DNA of 64,000 nucleotides. Origin: Anaerolineae bacterium. Its GTDB lineage: Bacteria > Chloroflexota > Anaerolineae > Aggregatilineales > JAFGMM01. The stretch spans positions 391,262 through 455,261 of the forward strand of contig JAOSJO010000025.1 of NCBI GenBank assembly GCA_027494055.1, written 5' to 3'. Each line of letters starts with the position of its first letter. The stretch's first letter is position 1. Below the pieces are notes generated by a model. That model searched no databases and had not been told where the DNA came from. It saw only the letters and a program-made list of their open reading frames with translations. Positions 57,761 through 64,000 of this stretch are shown in pieces. A program made the translations under genes and the position numbers.

Positions 57761-57788
57761 GTAGGGGCAGGGCATGCCTTGCCCCTAC
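57761..57788. repeat. Family A variant palindrome
   Basis: GTAGGGGCAGGGCATG and its near-complement CATGCCTTGCCCCTAC: same outer arms as family A with a different centre. Confidence 0.5.
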
Positions 57789-58007
57789 TCACCCATTTCG
57801 CGCCAAGACTCAACCCTGTGCGCCCCTGAACCCACAAGTGGGGAGGGGGAACGGAAACCGCCACATCTGGTGTCTGGCCCCCTCTCCCCAGCCGTGCGCA
57901 GCGCGGCGGAGCGTGGGAGAGGAAAAGCCAGGGCGACCCGGCGGGTGCGCCACTCCTGGCCTACCTCCTGGAGTCCAAGCAGCGCGCGGCAACCCACCGG
58001 CGCCTCC

Positions 58008-58039
58008 AAACAAAAAGGGGCGCGATTGTGCGCGCCCCT
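58008..58039 (-). terminator. Intrinsic terminator, minus strand (after the propeller genes)
   Basis: On the minus strand AGGGGCGCG, loop CACAAT, CGCGCCCCT, then TTTTGTTT. Perfect 9-bp stem with a T-rich tail, 31 bp after the stop at 58070. Confidence 0.75.
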
Positions 58040-58069
58040 GTGCCCTGTATTGCCGGGTATGCGTCCGGC

Positions 58070-59302
58070 TTAGCCGGTGCCGGCCGGCGTCTCGGTCGGC
58101 AGGTTCTCCGGCGGCTGGATCGTCGGGCCACCGTCCTCGCTCACGGCCGGCGACCATCGCGGCTGCGCGACGACAAAGTCCGCCGGCGTGATCGCCACCG
58201 CCGTGCCGCCGTCCGCCGGGATCACGTACAGCCGCCCGCCGGACGTAAACGCAATCGCGCGCCCGTCCGGCGACCAGGTCGGCGACTCGGCGTCAAAGCC
58301 CTCGCCGGTGAGTTGCACGGTCGATCCGGCAAGCGTGCTATCCACCGTGTAAAGCTGCCCCTGGTACACGTAGGCGATACGCGCGCCGTCAGGCGACCAC
58401 GCGAGCGTCTCCGGGAAGGGGTCGCTCGCCGCGAGCGTGAGCAGCCCGCCGCCGTCGCGGCTGGTCACGGCGACGCTGCTGTTGTCCGTGAGCGGGTCGA
58501 TCACGCCGTCGCCGTTGGTGTCCGTGGTGGTCACGAAAGCAATGCGCGTTCCGTCGGGCGACCAGACCGGTGTCCGGTCCATGCTGCCCGCGCCGGTGAT
58601 CTGCGCGCGCCCGCCGCCGTCAGGACCGATCAGGAACAGGCTTGTGACGAAAGTCCCGGCCAGCGCGTCCTCCGCAAAGGCGACGTAGGCCAGAACCGTG
58701 CCATCGGGACTCCAGGCCGGCGTGACGCTGTACACGCCCGACGCAACCAGCGTCCGCCCGCCGCCGCCCGCGTTGATCACGTTCACCGCTGGCAGGTCGG
58801 CGAAGGTGACGAAGGCGTCGCCGTTGGTGTCCGCCGTCGATTGGAACGTCATGCGCTGGCCGTCGGACGACCAGCTTGGCCGCTGGTCGAGCGTGAAGCT
58901 GTTGGTAACGCGCGTGATCGACCCGTCGGCAGGGGTGAAGGTGTACAGGTTGAGGAAGTCGCGCTTGTCGATGACGCCATTGCCGTCGAGGTCGGTGTGG
59001 GAGGCGTAGGCGATGCGCGTCCCATCGGGTGACCATGCCGGGTCGCGCTCGTCGCTGTCGGGGGCGGTGAGGGTGACGGTGACCTGGCTACAGGTCTCCG
59101 GCTCGGCGGCGCAGGCCGCGTCGATCACCCACAGGCTCCCATTGTCGCTCACCGGCTCGATCACGCCGTTGTCGTTGGTGTCGGTATAGGCGATGAAGGC
59201 GATCAGCCCTGACACGCCGTCCACACCTTCCTGCGCAACCGCCGGGAGGGCGAACAGACTCAGCAGCAGGGCGCATGTCAGCAAAACCAGCAGGTGTCTC
59301 AC
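58070..59302 (-). CDS. Secreted PD40/TolB-type beta-propeller with calcium-loop inserts
   Basis: 410 residues from the GTG at 59302, which has GGAGGAG at good spacing; a longer frame upstream lacks one. Signal peptide RHLLVLLTCALLLSLFALPA. The mature part has six or seven PD40 blades (PAWSPDGTRIAYAS, PVWSPDGTRIAFVT, PTWSPDGRAIAFTS). Four blades carry an EF-hand/dockerin-like loop between strands: DTNDNGVIEP, DLDGNGVIDKRD, DTNGDAFVTFAD, DTNGDGVIDP. Pro-rich C-terminus. Paralog of the next gene, 90 bp upstream on the same strand. Function unknown; a calcium-stabilised surface scaffold is my inference. Confidence 0.82.
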   Translation of the reverse strand: MRHLLVLLTCALLLSLFALPAVAQEGVDGVSGLIAFIAYTDTNDNGVIEPVSDNGSLWVIDAACAAEPETCSQVTVTLTAPDSDERDPAWSPDGTRIAYASHTDLDGNGVIDKRDFLNLYTFTPADGSITRVTNSFTLDQRPSWSSDGQRMTFQSTADTNGDAFVTFADLPAVNVINAGGGGRTLVASGVYSVTPAWSPDGTVLAYVAFAEDALAGTFVTSLFLIGPDGGGRAQITGAGSMDRTPVWSPDGTRIAFVTTTDTNGDGVIDPLTDNSSVAVTSRDGGGLLTLAASDPFPETLAWSPDGARIAYVYQGQLYTVDSTLAGSTVQLTGEGFDAESPTWSPDGRAIAFTSGGRLYVIPADGGTAVAITPADFVVAQPRWSPAVSEDGGPTIQPPENLPTETPAGTG

Positions 59303-59391
59303 GGTGTCCAACTCCTCCACATACAGCCGGTTGGTGGGGTGGGCTGGCGGCTCACCCCCAGGGTTCTCCGCCGTTCTGGAGCGCGCCCTGC

Positions 59392-62133
59392 TCAGGGCGC
59401 CCAAACCGGGTTAAAGTCCGCAAAGGCGTCATCACTGATCCGGGTGCGGGTCGCGCCGTCAACCGTGATCGTGTAGATGCTTGGGTTGTCCGGGAAGCTG
59501 ATCTGCCCGTCGCCGTTCACGTCGCGCCACGTATGGAAGGCGATCAGCGCCCCGTCCGGACTCCACGAAGGCAGCAGCGTGCCGAAGGTGTCGTCGGTAA
59601 GCTGCGCGCGGATGCTGCCCGTGTAATCGGCCATGAACAGGTGCCCCGCGTCGTTGAAGCGGAACACGCCATCGCCGTCGTTATCCTGGCGGACCACGTA
59701 GGCGATACGCCGCCCAGTCGGGTCCCACGCCGGGCTGGCGGCATAGGTGCCGGGGTCGGTGATGCGCGTGAGGTTCGCGCCGTTCGGCTCGATCACGTAG
59801 ATGCTGGGGTAGTCCATGTCGGTGCTGATGAAGCCGTCCTGGTTGGTGTCCGCCGTCCACGAGACGAACGCCAGGTGGCCGCCGTCCGGACTCCACTTCG
59901 GCCCCTGATCCTCGGTCGCGTTCACTGTGATCTGGGTGAGGTTGCTGCCGTCGGCGTTTACCACGAAGATGCTGGCGTTGTCGAACAGGCTGATGAGGCC
60001 ATCGCCGCTGGTGTCGGCGGCGCGCGAGGCGAACGCCAGCCGCGTGCCATCGGGCGACCAGTCCGGGTCGAGGTCGTCGGTGCGGTCCAGCGTGACCTGG
60101 ATCAGGCCGGTGCCGTCGCGGTTGACGATGTAGATGTTGGTGTTGTCGCTGCGGGTGAGCAGGCCGTCGCCGTCCGAGTCTACGGTGGTGCCGTAGAACA
60201 CGAGGCGCTGCGCGTCGGGCGCCCAGCTTGGCCCGGCGGCGAACATGTTGACCGGCGTCACGCGCATGATGCTGCTGCCGTTGGCGGCGACCACGTAAAT
60301 GCCGACGTGATCCTCAGCGCGAATGAGGCCGTCGCCGTTGGTGTCGGCGCGCGCCTCGTAGGCGATCCACTGGCGGTCTGGGGACCACTTCGGGTTGTCG
60401 TCGTCGGTGTCGATGCCGGTGATCTGCACCTTGTTGCTGCCATCGGCGTTGGTGGTCACCAGGCTCTCGCGGTCGCGGGCGTCGATGAAGCCGTCGCCGG
60501 TAGTGTCGGCAGTGCGCGAGAGGTAGACCAGTTGCAGCGGCCCCAGCGGTTGCGGCTGCGGCGGGTCGGTCGGCGGGGGAGGCGGCGTCGGCGGGGCCTC
60601 GGTCGGTATAGCCGTCGGCTCCACGACGTCGGTCGGCGCGACAGTCGGCTGCGCGATTGTGGGCACCGCCGTCGGCTGCGCGACGACGGGCGCGGGCGTG
60701 TCCATCACTTCGAGCGTGGGCGCGGCCTGGAGCGTCGGCACGTCCACCACCGGGGCGGGCGGCTCGGCGGCGTCCTCCGCCGCATTGTCGGCAGTATTCT
60801 CACCGGCTTCAGCCGGCTGCATGGCCGTCTCCTGCGCCGGCTCCGCCGGTTCCATGACCATGGCTGCGCCGGGGTGCGACCAGTCTGGCTGGAAGTCGAT
60901 GGTGGTCGGGCCGGTGATGGCCGTGATCTGCCGGTCCGTCTCGTCGGTGATGGTCGCGTCGGTGATGAAGATACTCACCTCGCGCACGCCGTCGGCGTTG
61001 GTGTCAACCGTGCCGTGATACGCCAGGCGCGTCCCGTCCGGCGACCAGGTAGGGCGTTCGGCAGCGCCGGCCGGGTCGCTGAGCATCACCAGGTTGCCGC
61101 CCTGGGCGCTGACCTTGTAGATGCCCGGCGCGTCGTTGATCGTCACCGCGCCGTCGCCGTCGGTGTCGATACGGTACGAGCGAAAGGCGATGAGCGCCCC
61201 GTCGGGCGACCAGCGCGGGTCGAAGTCGATGTACTCATCGTCGGTGAGCTGGCGGCGGTTGCCGCCGTCGGCGTCAACCACGGTGACGCTGGGCACGTCG
61301 GCGGGCGTGATGAGGCCATCCGCGGTGTCGTCGCGCCGGAAGCTCACGAAGGCGATTTTGGACCCATCGGGCGACCAGCGCGGGCCGAAGTCGCTGCTGT
61401 CGTCCTCAGTGATCTGGGCAACCGCGCTGTCCTCCAGCGTGACGACGTACAGGCTGGCGGTGTCGCCCGTGTTCTTGTCGATCACGCCGTCGCCGTTGGT
61501 GTCCTTCACGCCGCTGAAGACCACGCGCGTCCCATCGCGCGACCAGTCGGGGTCGGTCGCGTCCAGGTCATCAGGGGAGATGCGCTTCAGGCCGCCGCCG
61601 CCGCCATCCACGATGTAGATCGCGCCTGGGTCGGCGGAGTTGATCACGCCGTCCTCGTTGACGTCGCGCCGCGAGACGAAAGCAAGACGGTTGCCGTCCG
61701 GCGCCCAGGTGGGCTGGGTCGCGTTGAGCGTGTCGGAGACGAGCGGCAGGCGGTTGCTGCCGTCGGCGTTGATCACATCCAGGCTCGCCGTGTCGTTCAG
61801 CGCGTCAATGACGCCATCGTTGTTGGTGTCGATGCGCGACACAAACGCGATCCGGTCGCCCTGCGGCGACCACACCGGCTCCAGATCGAGGCTGGCGCCG
61901 TCAGTGACCTGCGTCAGGCCGGTGCCGTCGGGGTTGGCGACAAAGAGGCTTGCCAGGTCGCGAGTGGTAACGAAGCCGTCGCCATCCGAATCAATCGAAT
62001 TGGAGGCGAAAGCAATCTGCCCGCCGGCGGTCTGGGCCTGCGACGCCGGGGGCGTCAACCCGATGACCACGACCAGCAGCAGGGCGGTCGTGATCGCAAT
62101 GCGCACGTGCGATGATTGAACACGGTCTGACAT
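59392..62133 (-). CDS. Giant double beta-propeller protein with about 14 EF-hand/dockerin-like loops
   Basis: 913 residues from ATG 62133 (AGAGGAG upstream; a second ATG at 62157 is less likely). Signal peptide VRIAITTALLLVVVIGLTPP. Two sets of about seven PD40 blades (WSPDG or WAPDG plus IAF/LAF in each) are joined by a Pro/Thr/Glu-rich linker of about 110 residues. Nearly every blade contains a loop of the form DxNxDGxI...D, for example DVNGDGQISFPD, DTSGDGLISLFD, DSDGDGLLTRSD, DTDGDGAVTIND. Secreted or surface bound; likely Ca2+-dependent. No enzyme motif is seen. Forms an operon with the smaller paralog. Confidence 0.83.
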   Translation of the reverse strand: MSDRVQSSHVRIAITTALLLVVVIGLTPPASQAQTAGGQIAFASNSIDSDGDGFVTTRDLASLFVANPDGTGLTQVTDGASLDLEPVWSPQGDRIAFVSRIDTNNDGVIDALNDTASLDVINADGSNRLPLVSDTLNATQPTWAPDGNRLAFVSRRDVNEDGVINSADPGAIYIVDGGGGGLKRISPDDLDATDPDWSRDGTRVVFSGVKDTNGDGVIDKNTGDTASLYVVTLEDSAVAQITEDDSSDFGPRWSPDGSKIAFVSFRRDDTADGLITPADVPSVTVVDADGGNRRQLTDDEYIDFDPRWSPDGALIAFRSYRIDTDGDGAVTINDAPGIYKVSAQGGNLVMLSDPAGAAERPTWSPDGTRLAYHGTVDTNADGVREVSIFITDATITDETDRQITAITGPTTIDFQPDWSHPGAAMVMEPAEPAQETAMQPAEAGENTADNAAEDAAEPPAPVVDVPTLQAAPTLEVMDTPAPVVAQPTAVPTIAQPTVAPTDVVEPTAIPTEAPPTPPPPPTDPPQPQPLGPLQLVYLSRTADTTGDGFIDARDRESLVTTNADGSNKVQITGIDTDDDNPKWSPDRQWIAYEARADTNGDGLIRAEDHVGIYVVAANGSSIMRVTPVNMFAAGPSWAPDAQRLVFYGTTVDSDGDGLLTRSDNTNIYIVNRDGTGLIQVTLDRTDDLDPDWSPDGTRLAFASRAADTSGDGLISLFDNASIFVVNADGSNLTQITVNATEDQGPKWSPDGGHLAFVSWTADTNQDGFISTDMDYPSIYVIEPNGANLTRITDPGTYAASPAWDPTGRRIAYVVRQDNDGDGVFRFNDAGHLFMADYTGSIRAQLTDDTFGTLLPSWSPDGALIAFHTWRDVNGDGQISFPDNPSIYTITVDGATRTRISDDAFADFNPVWAP

Positions 62134-62330
62134 AGCCTCTTGCACTCCTCTTTGCATTCCATTTGGTCCCGTGGCTGACCGATGGTGTGCGAACAGCCCC
62201 AGTTTGCCACGAACGGATCAATTGTAAGTCAGGCAGGCGCAGTCGGCAACCTTTCTCAAAGCGCCGGGATGTCATAAAAGGCGCGCCGGCGGCGCGCTTG
62301 CGGCGGCCTGACCCGGTGCGCGGTCCCCCG

Positions 62331-63224
62331 CTACGCGCGGCGAAGCTGCACGAGCAGCGCCCCGACCCCCGCGAGGACCAGCCCGCCCGCCTGCACCAGC
62401 GTGGGCCGCTCGCCCAGGAAGAGCCAGGCCAGCACCGCGACCTGGATCAACATCGTGTTGTTGATGACGCTGCTCTGCATCGCCGGGAGCGTGCGCAGCG
62501 TGTGGTTCCAGAGCGTGAAGGCGAAGGCCGTGTTGACCACCGCCAGCCATCCGATGATGGCCCAGTGCAGGGGCTGAGCGCCGGAAGCCCCTGGAGCGCG
62601 ACCCCGGCCAGCAGGAGCGCCGCCGCGCCCACCCCCCATGCTCACCACCGTGACCACAACCGGCGGGAGGTCGCCGGCGCGGTTGACACGCCGCCCCAGG
62701 ATCGACGAGCCGGCGTTGGCGAGCAGCCCCACCGCCGCGACGACATAACCCAACAGCGCGCCGCCCGACAGGCCGGCGGGGGAGAAGTAGATCAGCGCGC
62801 CGAGGACGGCGAAGCCGACGCCGCCCCACTGCAGGCGCGACGGTCGCTCGCCGAGCATGGCGATACCCGCAACCGCCACCACAACCGGCGTGAAGTTCAG
62901 CACCAGCGAGAACGTGATCGCCGGAAGGTAGTCCAGGCCGACGAACTGCGCGCCCTGGGTCGCCGCGTAGAAGACCAGCCCCAGGACGACAAGCAGCGCC
63001 CAGCGCCGCCGGGGCAGGGTCCGCAGCGCGGCCAGCCGGGGCCGGTGGAACACCACCAGCGGCAGCAGGCACAGGAACGCCAGCGTGTAGCGCAGGCCGG
63101 CGAAGGTCAGCGCGGGGATGTCTTTCAGGCCAATCTTGATGAGGACAATCGAGGTGGACCAGAGGAACGTCACGAACAGCGCCTGGAGTATCGCGATCAC
63201 GTGGGGCGAGCGCTTGGGCAGCAC
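62331..63224 (-). CDS. EamA/DMT family exporter, locally frame-scrambled
   Basis: 297 residues from the GTG at 63224, preceded by GGGAGGTGCC; a TTG at 63245 has none. Ten helices in two EamA repeats: VTFLWSTSIVLIKIGLKDIP, LTFAGLRYTLAFLCLLPLVV, FTPVVVAVAGIAMLGERPSR, then the second half ending INNTMLIQVAVLAWLFLGER. Between about 62640 and 62570 two compensating indels corrupt some 20 residues; the alternative frame there reads GAAALLLAGVALQGLPALSP. Exports a small metabolite; substrate unknown. Confidence 0.86.
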   Translation of the reverse strand: MLPKRSPHVIAILQALFVTFLWSTSIVLIKIGLKDIPALTFAGLRYTLAFLCLLPLVVFHRPRLAALRTLPRRRWALLVVLGLVFYAATQGAQFVGLDYLPAITFSLVLNFTPVVVAVAGIAMLGERPSRLQWGGVGFAVLGALIYFSPAGLSGGALLGYVVAAVGLLANAGSSILGRRVNRAGDLPPVVVTVVSMGGGRGGAPAGRGRAPGASGAQPLHWAIIGWLAVVNTAFAFTLWNHTLRTLPAMQSSVINNTMLIQVAVLAWLFLGERPTLVQAGGLVLAGVGALLVQLRRA

Positions 63225-63493
63225 GGCGGCACCTCCCGGAATCAAAAAGGCCAGGGACGCGAAAACACTGCGCCAACCTAACCCCTCCAGGCTTTTATCC
63301 TATCAGGTGCTACGCCCTCTGGCTTTTGTGACGCTCGGTCCAGGCCCGGCGCGCCGGCGGAACCCTAGTCACTCAGGCTGACACGACCAGGATAACACGA
63401 GACGCTGCGGCGGGTCAAGCCCGGTTGACGGCGCCCCACCGCGCGGCTATACTCCTGTCACGCATCCCGAACAGGCAACAGGAGAACCACCCA

Positions 63494-63760
63494 ATGGCGG
63501 ATGAGGCGTCACAAGCGAGCGAATCCCCTCCCATTGATGCGGAACTGCTGGAGATATTGCGCTGCCCCGTGGCCGTGCACTACGAAGGCGACGACCCCGG
63601 CCGGCTGGAGCTGGTGCACAACTGCTGGTTGGTCTCACACGAGTCGGGCTACAAGTACCCCATCCGCGACGGCATCCCGATCATGCTGGTCGAGGTCGGC
63701 GAGAAGTACAAGGATGTCGCGGTCGAGGATTTGCCCGTGCCGCCGCCGGCGGACGATTAG
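63494..63760 (+). CDS. Trm112-like (UPF0434/YcaR) protein
   Basis: 88 residues from ATG 63494 (GGAG site). LLEILRCPVAVHYEGDDPGR and ESGYKYPIRDGIPIMLVEVG fit the Trm112/YcaR family. Such proteins activate methyltransferases or accompany lipid A genes. Of the usual Cys residues only the RCPV Cys and NC Cys are present, so the zinc site may be incomplete. Confidence 0.78.
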   Translation: MADEASQASESPPIDAELLEILRCPVAVHYEGDDPGRLELVHNCWLVSHESGYKYPIRDGIPIMLVEVGEKYKDVAVEDLPVPPPADD

Positions 63761-63788
63761 GCATCGGCGCGCACGCCCAGCCACGCAG

Positions 63789-63816
63789 CGCCCGGCGCAG
63801 GCCGGGCGTTTTGCTT
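63789..63816 (+). terminator. Intrinsic terminator after Trm112-like gene
   Basis: CGCCCGGC, loop GCAG, GCCGGGCG, then TTTTGCTT; 28 bp after the stop. Confidence 0.78.
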
Positions 63817-63824
63817 GAATGCCC

Positions 63825-64000
63825 TCAGAAGTCGTAGTCGCGGTCTTCCCGGAGCGCGGTGAAGCGCATGAAGGCGCGCTCCTGCGGCGACAGATCGATC
63901 GGGAAGTGCGTGTCGTCGTGCGACTCCAGGATGCGGTAGCCTTCCTTGACGTAGCTGCGGATCGTGTGCGGGCTGACGCCCATCTCGTCGGCGGCGAGGT
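63825..64000 (-). CDS. C-terminus of an HTH protein, cut by the window edge
   Basis: The minus strand ends ...AADEMGVSPHTIRSYVKEGY, RILESHDDTHFPIDLSPQER, AFMRFTALREDRDYDF and stop. The first part is a helix-turn-helix of the sigma-region-4/LuxR type (ADEMGVSPHTIRSYVK). Only 57 codons lie in the window, so the N-terminal domain and full family are unknown. Confidence 0.55.
   Translation of the reverse strand, partial: LAADEMGVSPHTIRSYVKEGYRILESHDDTHFPIDLSPQERAFMRFTALREDRDYDF

Larger units (their letters stand above)
57367..58007. other. Repeat-rich intergenic region
   Basis: No gene supported. Holds the second family C copy (57461-57598), a variant family A palindrome (57761-57788) and a further GC-rich stretch with CCACATCTGG-type boxes near 57860. 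Confidence 0.5.

Noticed and set aside
59275-62115. Very long plus-strand frame opposite the propeller genes
   Set aside because: It is the mirror of periodic high-GC coding sequence; the minus strand has the signal peptides, start sites and WSPDG blades.

Overview
The window is a high-GC chromosomal fragment of a free-living bacterium. Several traits point to Chloroflexota (Anaerolineae-like): Thr/Pro-rich extracellular linkers, DUF11 and PD40/TolB-type surface proteins, SH3b lipoproteins, a BTAD regulator, an orphan sortase and unlinked ABC importers. This placement is an inference from gene style; there is no rRNA or other phylogenetic marker that settles it. About 50 genes or gene remnants lie on both strands, with one tRNA (tRNA-Pro, CGG). 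About twenty genes are broken only by one-base gains or losses, mostly in short G/C runs, and the reading frame resumes with conserved sequence. I treat these as intact genes with probable consensus errors and give coordinates spanning the whole gene.

Layout. 0-9.7 kb: a large lipoprotein, a GH42 beta-galactosidase remnant, then a serine hydrolase, a family-5 (peptide type) ABC binding protein with two permeases and a metallo-beta-lactamase-fold hydrolase. 9.7-14.5 kb: a non-coding stretch with an abnormal G-run block, then a sugar-type ABC importer (Tat-type binding protein plus two permeases) with its own promoter, leader hairpin and intercistronic hairpin. 14.6-22.3 kb: tRNA-Pro, a CDP-alcohol phosphatidyltransferase and lgt; a scar where a truncated htpG meets the tail of a tyrosine recombinase, followed by two lower-GC orphan ORFs; then HtrA, an MGDG-synthase-like glycosyltransferase, DUF951 and HIT genes. 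22.3-33.5 kb: CBS-CBS-ACT protein, a receptor-like Ser/Thr kinase with a lectin-like ectodomain, an SH3b lipoprotein, an O-antigen-ligase/TPR protein, a repeat-filled intergenic island, and a DUF11 surface protein converging on a sortase. 33.5-47.6 kb: a GIY-YIG DUF123 protein, an RNA-type methyltransferase, a CcdA-thioredoxin fusion with a CcmD-like peptide, and a tightly packed minus-strand operon (XPB-N-like protein, a dead L,D-transpeptidase, an active L,D-transpeptidase, a GspE-like/GAF/PP2C fusion, a UroD-family protein), then ruvB. 47.8-57.4 kb: a secreted c-type cytochrome, upp, a WecA/MraY-type transferase, two beta-sandwich proteins with a SARP/BTAD regulator, corA, rnd and a beta-CASP nuclease. 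57.4-64 kb: another repeat-rich spacer, two PD40 propeller proteins carrying EF-hand/dockerin-like calcium loops, an EamA exporter, a Trm112-like protein and a partial HTH protein.

The strongest candidates for undescribed biology are the GspE-like pseudo-ATPase/GAF/PP2C fusion encoded with a live and a dead L,D-transpeptidase, the propeller pair with a calcium loop in nearly every blade, and the kinase with a large lectin-like ectodomain. At least four families of short palindromic repeats are scattered through the intergenic regions.
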